Below, in pieces: positions 15,806 through 23,984 of a stretch of 64,000 nt of DNA. The position numbers and the translations under genes were made by a program. Under the pieces are notes generated by a model. It worked only from the letters and a program-made list of their open reading frames with translations. It did no database searches and was not told the DNA's origin. Numbering within the stretch: the stretch's first letter is position 1; each line of letters starts with the position of its first letter. The stretch lies in NCBI GenBank assembly GCA_020723285.1, contig DYJE01000010.1, positions 62,001 to 126,000 of the forward strand, written 5' to 3'. The stretch comes from Desulforapulum autotrophicum (GTDB lineage Bacteria; Desulfobacterota; Desulfobacteria; Desulfobacterales; Desulfolunaceae).

Positions 15806-17407
15806 TCATTCAAGATCCATATGAAACCGAACCGGCCCCCTGTATTTGGCGTTTTCTCCGAAACGTCCATGGAGCGGGTATTCCGACCGTGGATGGGACC
15901 ATGACGTGGCAATGGCCACATGACCTTTAGGGAAAGGTGTGGTTTCCACGGGGATGAAGTCCATGGGGGCCAGGGCAGCCGGGCTTTCCACCAGATCGTC
16001 CTTTTCACCGTAACAGATCAGCCAGGGGAGTTTCTTTTCCTGAATGCGTTTGAACTGCAGCTTCCTGCCGAACAGGGTCACAGGAAGGATTCCATCTTTC
16101 GTGATGGGGGTGTTGAACGACGCGAAACTCATCTTCGTGATGCCCATGGGAATGTCGGTCCGGTCATTCTTCAGCCAGTAGTTCAGGGCAAGGGCCGTAT
16201 TGTTGAATCGCAGTGTATCTTTCCTGGCGCTCTTGATCATCACCAGATCCCGGTAAAACGACACCAGCGGCGATTCCTTCTCGATGCTTTTCAGCTTGTA
16301 AACCCATCCCATGAGCTTTCCGTCCGCCACCACGTTTCCATTGGGCAGAGTTTTCGCTCCGTAAAGCAGATTGTTGTAACGTTCGGGAAGAGACTTCAGA
16401 AAATCGGCAAGCCCTTTGCTCCGGGTTCCGTCAATGGGGGCGACACAGGTGATCAGCGCATCCACCAGGCCGTCCAGTTCACCTGACAGGATATTGCACA
16501 CACTTGAAAATCCTCCCTGGCAATAGCCATTGAGGGTCACCATTCTATTGTGCCTTTTTTTCAGAAGTTCACAGAAATGGGCCGTATCTTTCGTGTCATC
16601 CTCGCCGGTCATGGTCTGAACGCCAACACTCTCATCGATGCGTTTCTGAATCCTGATGTACGTTGGGATACCCTGGTCGGCGAAAGCATGGGTGTAGCTT
16701 CGCTGTTCCCCAGGGAGAAAACCCAGGATATTCGCCCCCAGAACGTAAGGTGGAATGATGAGGACCGGCTTTTTCGCCATGTCCGTTTTGACTTTCCTGT
16801 CTTTTGAATTCACCCGGTAAACGATAAACCGCTCAGTCTCTGCAAATTTTTCGTCCTCCCCCCGTTCAAAATGAAAACCGAAAAGCGGGGCCACGTTTTC
16901 TATGGCTTCGGGATAATCTCGGGTCATGGCGGTGATCAGTTGCGCCTTGCGTTTGAAATACGCGTTTAAATCTTCACCTTCCTGATAAAACAGGGTGTTG
17001 AGAAAGGCCCCGAAGGCTTCGGTCATTTCATTCTCAGTATAGTCGTTTATGGCCCTGATGCTGCCAGAAGCTCCGCGTGTGGAGATATCGCTGTTGAACC
17101 ACAGGAGTTCCATCAGGGACTGGAGGGTGGAAAGGGGCGGGTCTTCAAGCATCCTCTTTTTTTCCACGTCATTGAAATAACCCATGGCGATGGAATATGG
17201 GACGAGGATTTCATTCATGTATCCCGTAAGACCTTTCCAGTATTCTCGAAGCGCCACAGCCTGATCGATGGTCCCTTCAAGGGGAGTCAGAATGGTTTTT
17301 TTCAGCCATTTATCCGGAGAAAAATCGGTCCAGGGATATTCAAAGCCTGTCATGGGTTGTCCTTTTATTAAATGGTCGTTTCTCTGTTCTGATGGATGTG
17401 TTTTCAT
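15806..17407 (-). CDS. PhaC-like alpha/beta hydrolase (polyhydroxyalkanoate synthase-related)
   Basis: Protein of 533 residues. The core has LIIPPYVLGANI, then TLNGYCQGGFSSVCNI, whose GYCQGG is the lipase-like box with a cysteine nucleophile (about residue 294) as in PHA synthases, then Asp in CYGEKDDLV and His in FPKGHVAIAT. Together these make a Cys-Asp-His triad. The N-terminal 160 residues are helical, as in PhaC, but the protein lacks the usual class I sequence in that region, so it may act on another acyl thioester. ATG 17407 follows an AGG five bases behind the stop of the HDOD gene; an upstream start at 17437 would overlap that gene by 26 bases. No phaA, phaB or phasin gene is present. 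Confidence 0.7.
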   Translation of the reverse strand: MKTHPSEQRNDHLIKGQPMTGFEYPWTDFSPDKWLKKTILTPLEGTIDQAVALREYWKGLTGYMNEILVPYSIAMGYFNDVEKKRMLEDPPLSTLQSLMELLWFNSDISTRGASGSIRAINDYTENEMTEAFGAFLNTLFYQEGEDLNAYFKRKAQLITAMTRDYPEAIENVAPLFGFHFERGEDEKFAETERFIVYRVNSKDRKVKTDMAKKPVLIIPPYVLGANILGFLPGEQRSYTHAFADQGIPTYIRIQKRIDESVGVQTMTGEDDTKDTAHFCELLKKRHNRMVTLNGYCQGGFSSVCNILSGELDGLVDALITCVAPIDGTRSKGLADFLKSLPERYNNLLYGAKTLPNGNVVADGKLMGWVYKLKSIEKESPLVSFYRDLVMIKSARKDTLRFNNTALALNYWLKNDRTDIPMGITKMSFASFNTPITKDGILPVTLFGRKLQFKRIQEKKLPWLICYGEKDDLVESPAALAPMDFIPVETTPFPKGHVAIATSWSHPRSEYPLHGRFGENAKYRGPVRFHMDLE

Positions 17408-17411
17408 TTTC

Positions 17412-18278
17412 CTACCACCTGTAATTGGCGAGATCAAGTTTTAGATCATAAACTTCCCCCATGAGCTGGAGGAACTCTTTGTCATTCATTTTATAATGAT
17501 TTTTCAACCGGTCGAACAGGTCCTGCTTCACCTCGTTGTTCAGATGGTTGACCGAAAGAAGGGCCATGAGGTTTGCCGCACAGATGATGCGCCTGAAATC
17601 ACCCCGGCTGCCTCCATCGTCATGGGAAAGATCCTCCACGTTATGGCCTTCGCAAGCGTCTTTAACAATCACGGGAAGCCGCCATCGTTCACAGAGAATG
17701 CCCCCAAGTTTTCCGCTTGACGGAAAGTCCAGCTGTTTTTCACTTTCGCTGAACAGTATCCCGTATTTCTCACTGTGATGTTTGATGAAAAGGTAATGTT
17801 CCGGAAAATATTTGTTATAAATGAGCTTTCCGATATCATGAAGCATGGCGCCAAGCCATATCCGCTCCGGTGAAAGAAGCGGTTCGAAACGTTTCCCCAG
17901 ATATCTTGCGATCAGAGCCGTCAGGACCGAATGACTCCAGAACTGCTCCAGCTCCTCTTTTTCCGCCACACCCAGGGTTTTCACCACCGACAGACTGAGA
18001 ACCATATTGTAGATCTCATGAATGCCGAGATACGCCACAGCGAATTTGATATCGTCAATTTCCCTCTTGAAACCGTAATACGCGGAATTGACGATTTTCA
18101 GGATATGGGCCGTAAGGACCGGTTCGCCCATCAACAGACGGCTCACGGTTTCCACACTGACGTCCGGCCTTACGATCATGTCCTGCATTTTCATGACACA
18201 ACCCGGCAGAGGCTGAAGCTGATCGTGGTTTTTTAGAAAATCCGCCGTATCGATCTTTATGGGTGCCGGTTTTTCCAT
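17412..18278 (-). CDS. HDOD-domain signalling protein
   Basis: Protein of 288 residues that is essentially one HDOD domain. It shows LPGCVMKMQDMI at the N-terminus, LTAHILKIVNSAYYGFKREI (the classic HDOD block), AVAYLGIHEIYNMVLSL, and LGAMLHDIGKLIYNKYFPEHY, which retains an HD pair. HDOD proteins are regulatory relatives of HD phosphohydrolases, often in motility, c-di-GMP or stress signalling; most lack catalysis. The start ATG 18278 has GGAGA ten bases upstream. It is directly upstream of the PhaC-like gene and probably cotranscribed. Confidence 0.9.
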   Translation of the reverse strand: MEKPAPIKIDTADFLKNHDQLQPLPGCVMKMQDMIVRPDVSVETVSRLLMGEPVLTAHILKIVNSAYYGFKREIDDIKFAVAYLGIHEIYNMVLSLSVVKTLGVAEKEELEQFWSHSVLTALIARYLGKRFEPLLSPERIWLGAMLHDIGKLIYNKYFPEHYLFIKHHSEKYGILFSESEKQLDFPSSGKLGGILCERWRLPVIVKDACEGHNVEDLSHDDGGSRGDFRRIICAANLMALLSVNHLNNEVKQDLFDRLKNHYKMNDKEFLQLMGEVYDLKLDLANYRW

Positions 18279-18688
18279 GTTTTTCTCCGATGGTCGCTAA
18301 AAAGGACAGGCCTTGGCCAGCTTGTTAAAACGGCCCGGCGCAGCACCTTCTGCGGCAAAGTCTGACGACCTGTGTAAAAAGGATGCTCAATGGATGATGT
18401 GCGCTAAAAGCTAATAAACTCGATTATCGTTTCGATCTGACAGTGTATGGTTTGATTCCGTCACAGGATAGACTCGGAACAATATACAGCAGATGAACGG
18501 TCTCAGGCAAACAAAAAATCCCCGCTGCAGGATAAAGACCCTCTCAGATATCACCCAGGCCGTGAACGATCCGGGCAATCCCCATCATTAATCCACAATT
18601 TCTTCATTTTTTTTCCATAGTTCCATGGCATAAGAAAAAAAACGGCTGAAACCAAACAAACACACGCTCTGCCACATGGGGAACCGTC
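18279..18688. other. Divergent intergenic region, about 410 bases
   Basis: Separates the HDOD gene (minus) from the carbohydrate-binding lipoprotein gene (plus) and should contain both promoters. The stretch TCTCAGGCAAAC at 18500-18511 recalls one piece of the glycine riboswitch core, but the other conserved pieces are missing. I see no coding frame or terminator. Confidence 0.4.
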
Positions 18689-20476
18689 ATGCTTCAAAAC
18701 GCATCAATCAAACAGAATACCATCAACCTCCTGATATCACTTGTTCTTGCCATGTACCTCATCGCATGCAGCACCGACGAGGGTGCAAAATCCGTCAGCA
18801 GCACCCCTTCGGAAACCACAGTCACGGAAACCACCACCGACGAGTCAACAGAAGAGAACACCGCCGATCATGAAGAAGAGGATGACTATGTCTGGGAAAG
18901 CAGTGACGAAGTGTCCATCGTCCTATCCGGTGACAGTATCACCGAAAACTCCGACAATGTGACGGTTTCAGGAACCACGGCCACCATCAAAGCCGCTGGC
19001 ACCTACACCCTCTCCGGCACCCTTGACAACGGCCAGATCCTCGTGGACGCGGACGGCGACGGAACAGTCCGGCTCGTTCTTAACGGCGTGTCGATTTCAA
19101 ACAGCACAAGTTCGGCGATCTTCGTCAATGACGCGGAAAAAGCCATTGTCGTTCTCACGGAGAACACCGTGAACACGCTGACGGACGCCGCAAGTTACGT
19201 CTATGCCGATGCCACGGAGGACGAGCCCAACGCAGCCTTGTTCAGCAAAAGCAACCTTACGATCTACGGGGGAGGAACTCTTCAGGTCACGGGGAATTAC
19301 AACGACGGCATCGCCAGTAAGGACGGGCTGATCATCGACAGCGCCATCATTGATATCACGGCGGTGGATGATGGAATCCGGGGAAAAGACTACCTGATCG
19401 TCAGAGAAGGGATCATCTCCATCTCAGCCGGTGGAGACGGATTGAAATCGGACAATGAAGACGACACGACCCTGGGCTACATCTCCGTCGAATCCGGCGA
19501 ACTGGCAGTCATCGCAACCGGAGACGCCATCCAGGCCCAGACCGATGTCATCGTCAGCGGCGGAGTGTTCAACCTGAAGGCCGGCGGGGGAAGCGGCTAT
19601 ACCGCATCAAGCACCTCGGCCAAAGGGATAAAAGCGGGAGCCCTCGTGGTGGTGGACGCCGGAGAGTTCACCCTCAACACCGCTGACGACGCCATTCACT
19701 CAAACGGAACCTTGACCGTCAATGGCGGGACCTTCGCCATCAGCTCCGGCGACGACGGCATCCACGCCGATACAGCCATTGCCGTTAACGATGGAGACAT
19801 CGTCATCTCCAAATCCTACGAAGGTGTCGAAAGCGCCGCCATCACCGTAAACGGCGGAGACATCAGCGTCGTCTCGACGGACGACGGAATCAACGCCGCA
19901 GGCGGAACAGACAGCTCATCCCAGGATGGCAGACCCGGCCAGAACACCTACACCGCCACCGGAAACTACTATCTTCATATCTATGGCGGTTCCATCTACG
20001 TCAACGCCACAGGCGACGGCATCGACATCAACGGCGCCATCGTGATGACCGCCGGAACCGTCATTGTGAACGGCCCCACATCCAGCGCCAATGGAGCCTT
20101 GGACTACGACTCCACCTTCACCATGAACGGCGGCTTCCTTGTCGCCGCCGGAAGCTCGGGCATGCTCCAGGCCCCGTCATCCTCTTCAGGCCAGAACGCC
20201 GTGGCCGTCATCTTCTCCTCCGCCCGCTCGGCCAACACGCTGTTCAATCTCCAGACCAGCTCCGGCTCGTCTATCGTGACCTTCGCCCCGGCAAAATCTT
20301 ACCAGGCCGTCGTCATCTCCGCCCCCGGCCTCACCAGCGGAACCAGCTACAGCGTCTACACCGGAGGCTCATCAACCGGCACAGCTGTCCATGGCCTTTA
20401 TGAAAACGGAACCTACACCCCCGGAACACGCTACGCCACCTTCACTCTTTCGAATCGGATTACTTCGGTGCGGTGA
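18689..20476 (+). CDS. Cthe_2159-like beta-helix carbohydrate-binding lipoprotein
   Basis: Protein of 595 residues with an N-terminal lipoprotein signal (LVLAMYLIAC, Cys about residue 26), then an acidic Thr/Glu/Asp linker (about 30-75). The main body (about 80-470) is built of repeated right-handed beta-helix rungs with the recurrent pattern G.GDGI and NGGTF/DDAIHSNGT/DDGIHADTA, the signature of the Cthe_2159 (DUF4353) carbohydrate-binding family, which binds acidic polysaccharides such as polygalacturonate and calcium. A Ser/Thr/Gly-rich C-terminal domain (about 480-595) follows. It is probably surface attached. The gene faces the polysaccharide cluster tail to tail with only seven bases between, and may bind its product, though that is speculation. 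Confidence 0.78.
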   Translation: MLQNASIKQNTINLLISLVLAMYLIACSTDEGAKSVSSTPSETTVTETTTDESTEENTADHEEEDDYVWESSDEVSIVLSGDSITENSDNVTVSGTTATIKAAGTYTLSGTLDNGQILVDADGDGTVRLVLNGVSISNSTSSAIFVNDAEKAIVVLTENTVNTLTDAASYVYADATEDEPNAALFSKSNLTIYGGGTLQVTGNYNDGIASKDGLIIDSAIIDITAVDDGIRGKDYLIVREGIISISAGGDGLKSDNEDDTTLGYISVESGELAVIATGDAIQAQTDVIVSGGVFNLKAGGGSGYTASSTSAKGIKAGALVVVDAGEFTLNTADDAIHSNGTLTVNGGTFAISSGDDGIHADTAIAVNDGDIVISKSYEGVESAAITVNGGDISVVSTDDGINAAGGTDSSSQDGRPGQNTYTATGNYYLHIYGGSIYVNATGDGIDINGAIVMTAGTVIVNGPTSSANGALDYDSTFTMNGGFLVAAGSSGMLQAPSSSSGQNAVAVIFSSARSANTLFNLQTSSGSSIVTFAPAKSYQAVVISAPGLTSGTSYSVYTGGSSTGTAVHGLYENGTYTPGTRYATFTLSNRITSVR

Positions 20477-20483
20477 GTTAACG

Positions 20484-21587
20484 TTAGACAATGAGTTTAG
20501 CCGCATCAAAACGCACATCCCATGCATGTTGAAGCGCAAACTCATCATTCACACAAGGCTCAACACCATTCATCAGTGCAGCCGCTGCAATGGAAGGAAT
20601 ATCATCTGTAGAATGGCTGATAAACAAACCAGGATCAGCGTAGCGATAACGCAACTCGCCAAAATTTGTGGATATCACAGGAAGAGATACAGCCCTGTAT
20701 TCATAATATTTTATCGGATCAACGGAATTTGTAAGCATATTGGGTTTAAAAGGAATCAAGCCCACATCAAATTTCATCATAGATCTAAGAGCTGTATGAT
20801 GGTCACAAGCTGGCAGGATTTTAATATTTTTTGGCAATGACTTCTTCGGTTTATTAAAAATCGGACCGATCAGACAGATTTCATCTTCCGGCCTTGCTTC
20901 CGATAAACTTAACACCCAATCCCAGTCAAACCACGATGCGATAGTTCCAACATAACCAAAAATCTTTTTCTCGGAATTGAGTTTAAGTTCAGCGTTAAAT
21001 GGAAGAGACGTCAAATCCAGCCCGTTATGAACCAGGCACACATCGTTTCTGCAAATGCTCCACCGTTTGTACAACTCAGTGCTTGACGCCCAGACAGATT
21101 CGACTCTTTGCACAATCTGGCGCTCCCTTCTTTTCATGGCGAACCTTGAAAAACCCGAATAAAATGCCGGAAAATCATCCATCGCATCGTAAAGTGACAT
21201 ACCGTAAGAAAAACGGTCAAGCATGGCTATTGCCATAACTGAGGGTTTGCCAATGGCAAGCAGTGTTCTGGAATTCTTTTTAAAATCATCGAATTTTACA
21301 AAAATATTCTTCCAGAATCCACTATTAAGCCAACCCGAGCAAGGAAGGGGTTCGACAGGATGCCCCCCCGGTTTCAGCACGGTAAGCCAAGATGGCAACC
21401 CGGCTGATAATTTTTTTTCACAAGATGGACGAGGCAGAAAAATATCGTCTATCCTTGGAAAACGGGTGGGATACGGATCAATCCACAACACCGGCCCCCC
21501 CGTTCGTTTGTTATACCACTCGACGAATTTATGGGGCCGCTGGGCAAAACTTTCCCATGGTACCGGTGACAGATAAACGAGACGCAT
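20484..21587 (-). CDS. Glycosyltransferase, GT4-like
   Basis: Protein of 367 residues with a GT-B fold. The C-terminal half has IFGYVGTIASWFDWDWVLSLSEA, ICLIGPI, and IPFKPNMLTNSVDPIKYYEYRAVSLPVIST, the donor-binding loop with the E-x7-E-like pattern (YYEYRA) of GT4. The N-terminus starts RLVYLSPVPWESFAQRPH, resembling the family of glycosyltransferases that begin with a QRPH acceptor motif, as in the neighbouring 22710-23972 gene. It is the last gene of the polysaccharide operon. Its start overlaps the stop of wecB by one base (TGATG), so translation is coupled. Confidence 0.85.
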   Translation of the reverse strand: MRLVYLSPVPWESFAQRPHKFVEWYNKRTGGPVLWIDPYPTRFPRIDDIFLPRPSCEKKLSAGLPSWLTVLKPGGHPVEPLPCSGWLNSGFWKNIFVKFDDFKKNSRTLLAIGKPSVMAIAMLDRFSYGMSLYDAMDDFPAFYSGFSRFAMKRRERQIVQRVESVWASSTELYKRWSICRNDVCLVHNGLDLTSLPFNAELKLNSEKKIFGYVGTIASWFDWDWVLSLSEARPEDEICLIGPIFNKPKKSLPKNIKILPACDHHTALRSMMKFDVGLIPFKPNMLTNSVDPIKYYEYRAVSLPVISTNFGELRYRYADPGLFISHSTDDIPSIAAAALMNGVEPCVNDEFALQHAWDVRFDAAKLIV

Positions 21588-22687
21588 CAGGTAAAATACT
21601 CACGCAATGTTTTCACAATTCGCTCTGAGGCGAATCCATCACCATAGGGGGAGGTCCCCCGGGCCATCGTTCGATAGCTTGTATCATCATCCAGTAAACG
21701 CTGAGTTTCTTCAATGATACGATCGAAATGTGATCCGACAAGTTTTACCACGCCTTGATCAACAGCTTCAGGCCGTTCCGTTTCATCTCGAAGAACAAGA
21801 ACAGGTTTGCCAAGGGCCGGTGCTTCTTCCTGAACCCCCCCGGAATCAGTGAGAATGATGTGCGCCCGCCTCATCGCCGCAATGAACGGCGCATAATCCA
21901 TCGGTTCACCAAGAATGAAATTGGGCTGTGAGCCCAGGAGTTCATAAGCCACATCCCTGACATTGGGGTTCGGATGCACCGGGTAGAAAAATTGAACTTC
22001 CGGGTTATTTTGCGCCAAGGTTTTCAACGCCCGGCAAATATTTCGGAACGGTCCGCCAAAATTCTCCCTGCGGTGGGCTGTGACCAGAATCAGACGATGG
22101 GCAGGGTCGAGATCAATGCCATGATCAATATCTTTCGAAGCGGTCATCAGCAAAGCGTCTATCACCGTGTTGCCTGTAACAACGATTTCGGAATCCACCA
22201 CGCCCTCTTTCAGAAGATTGTGCCGTGCCCCTTCTGTTGGAGCGAAATGCCAGCGTGCAAGTTTTCCTGTGAGCACACGGTTGGCCTCTTCTGGAAACGG
22301 ATTATCCATATCCCATGTCCGCAATCCAGCCTCAACATGACCGATTGGGATTCGATGGTAAAAACATGCCAAGGCAACCGTCATCACCGTGGTTGTATCC
22401 CCCTGAACCAGAACGGCGTCAGGCTTTTCCGTTTGCAGAACATCGTCCAGATCAAGAAGAAGCCGAGCTGTCAACGTCGTGAGTGCCTGATTGGGGCGCA
22501 TGATATTCAGATCGATATCGGGTTCGATATCAAAAAAATTCATGACCTGATCCAGCATATGGCGGTGCTGTGCAGTGGCCAACACCCTCACCTCAGCCCA
22601 AGGTTCATTTTTCAGGGCCAGGATAACCGGGGCCATTTTTATGGCTTCTGGGCGCGTTCCAACCACATTGAGTATTTTTTTTTTCAT
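21587..22687 (-). CDS. wecB: UDP-N-acetylglucosamine 2-epimerase (non-hydrolysing)
   Basis: Enzyme of 366 residues that interconverts UDP-GlcNAc and UDP-ManNAc. Conserved elements are VVGTRPEAIKMAPVI at the N-terminus, ATAQHRHMLDQVMNFF, VQGDTTTVMTVALA, HVEAGLRTWDMDNPFPEEANR, VTAHRRENFG and LTDSGGVQEEAPALGKPVLVLRDETERPEA, all characteristic of the WecB/MnaA family. No wecC-type dehydrogenase is in the window, so UDP-ManNAc itself is probably used, or the next enzyme is elsewhere. It lies within the polysaccharide operon between two glycosyltransferases. Confidence 0.97.
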   Translation of the reverse strand: MKKKILNVVGTRPEAIKMAPVILALKNEPWAEVRVLATAQHRHMLDQVMNFFDIEPDIDLNIMRPNQALTTLTARLLLDLDDVLQTEKPDAVLVQGDTTTVMTVALACFYHRIPIGHVEAGLRTWDMDNPFPEEANRVLTGKLARWHFAPTEGARHNLLKEGVVDSEIVVTGNTVIDALLMTASKDIDHGIDLDPAHRLILVTAHRRENFGGPFRNICRALKTLAQNNPEVQFFYPVHPNPNVRDVAYELLGSQPNFILGEPMDYAPFIAAMRRAHIILTDSGGVQEEAPALGKPVLVLRDETERPEAVDQGVVKLVGSHFDRIIEETQRLLDDDTSYRTMARGTSPYGDGFASERIVKTLREYFT

Positions 22688-22709
22688 AAGCCTATCTCAT
22701 TCGAGTCAG

Positions 22710-23972
22710 TCAATCGGCATCAATTTTTTGAAGAGCGGTTAAAAATGTTCCAGCCCGGACGTCCCATGTGTTCGCTTCAGCGATATCCCTCAATCTTGCA
22801 CGATATGACGGGCTGTCACATTCATCGAAAGCCTGGTTGAAGGCCAATGTAAGTTCTGCCGCATCTGTACCGGAGAAAACTTCCGGAAACCTAATACATT
22901 CCTTCATATCGCCTGTAACAACCACTGGTTTTTCAAGCGCAAAGTATTCGAATAATTTAAGCGGTGAAGTCGAAAGGGCAATGTCTCCCGGACGGAATGG
23001 GATGAAACACACATCGAACATACGGGCATATGCAGGCAGCACTTCATAGCTCACCGGTCCATGATAAAGAACATTCACTTTTTTGGGAAGTTTGGGAACA
23101 CAACCGCTGTAATCCGGACCGATAAAAACAAAACCCACATCCGGCATCAGGGATGCAACCTCATCGATCACCTCATACCACAGCCACGGTGCTATGGCAC
23201 CAAAATAGCCGACAACCCGACTGTAATTCTGTCTGAAGGCGTTAAGGGCTTCTTCATGGATACCCACAAAATGTTTCACGTCCCGGTAATGCAGGGTATC
23301 AACTCCATTGGGGATAAGGACACAGCGTTCAGGGCCGCAATGGGCCACAGCGTCTTCGTAGAGCATGCCGGCTGATGCCACAACGATATCCGCCCCCCCC
23401 TCGAAAGCAGCTCGCTTCAGGCCTTCAAGACGTCTTAAAGAGTCTCGTCCCCCGGATATGGATGCATCGATCAGGTCAATGTATTCATAAACCACCCGCC
23501 CATGATATCCAGCCGCATGGATGTCTTCAGCTTCAAGCAACTGTGACGTGCTATAAAAGCACCGGACTGCGTAGGGAATAGTATCCACTTCGGGATTGTT
23601 AGCGAGCCACACATTTTCTCTTACCTGCCTGAAACCGACCACGCCGTCACCGGTGGTTTTAAAAATCACAAGACATCCAATCCGGCCCAGCGCAAGAGCC
23701 ATGTGATGTGGACGCTGGAACAAGAGAATTCCCCAGTCCACACTGGGTTCGAGAATCAAGACCTCTCGGTGCGTATGTTTATCCAGAACAGCATTCCGAA
23801 ACTCATACCAGCTCAGATCATTTTTCCCATCAACAGCTCTTACCGGACGACTTCGAAACCAGCGAACCAGAGAATGGCGGATTCCATGCAGCCTGTTCCG
23901 TAACGGGGCGGGAAGAACCCAAAAACAGCTTCTGGCAATATTGTAAATTGTAAAACGTTTCTCGACAGCCAT
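22710..23972 (-). CDS. Glycosyltransferase, GT4-like
   Basis: Protein of 420 residues. The acceptor domain contains LLFQRPHHMALALGRIG, the QRP motif shared with the GT at 20484-21587. The donor domain contains VLIPNGVDTLHY, VGYFGAIAPWLWYEVIDEVA, FVFIGPDYSGC, and IPFRPGDIALSTSPLKLFEYFALEKPVVVT, the FEYFALEKPVV loop typical of GT4 nucleotide-sugar binding. It is 12 bases from the triple glycosyltransferase and 22 from wecB. Sugar specificity cannot be told. An N-terminal basic amphipathic segment (about 1-40) may associate with membrane. Confidence 0.88.
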   Translation of the reverse strand: MAVEKRFTIYNIARSCFWVLPAPLRNRLHGIRHSLVRWFRSRPVRAVDGKNDLSWYEFRNAVLDKHTHREVLILEPSVDWGILLFQRPHHMALALGRIGCLVIFKTTGDGVVGFRQVRENVWLANNPEVDTIPYAVRCFYSTSQLLEAEDIHAAGYHGRVVYEYIDLIDASISGGRDSLRRLEGLKRAAFEGGADIVVASAGMLYEDAVAHCGPERCVLIPNGVDTLHYRDVKHFVGIHEEALNAFRQNYSRVVGYFGAIAPWLWYEVIDEVASLMPDVGFVFIGPDYSGCVPKLPKKVNVLYHGPVSYEVLPAYARMFDVCFIPFRPGDIALSTSPLKLFEYFALEKPVVVTGDMKECIRFPEVFSGTDAAELTLAFNQAFDECDSPSYRARLRDIAEANTWDVRAGTFLTALQKIDAD

Positions 23973-23984
23973 ATCAGCATTCCA

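Noticed and set aside
15037-16008. Open frame on the minus strand across DUF3842 and CooT
   Set aside because: It is antisense to two clear genes with family signatures, and is rich in Trp, Ser and Pro.
18500-18540. Possible glycine riboswitch piece (TCTCAGGCAAAC)
   Set aside because: Only one conserved segment is present; the GGAGAG and GCCGAAGG segments and the expected second hairpin are missing.
23262-23290. parS half-site (ATGTTTCACGT)
   Set aside because: Only one arm of the 16-base TGTTTCACGTGAAACA palindrome; the right arm reads CCCGG. It is inside a coding gene.
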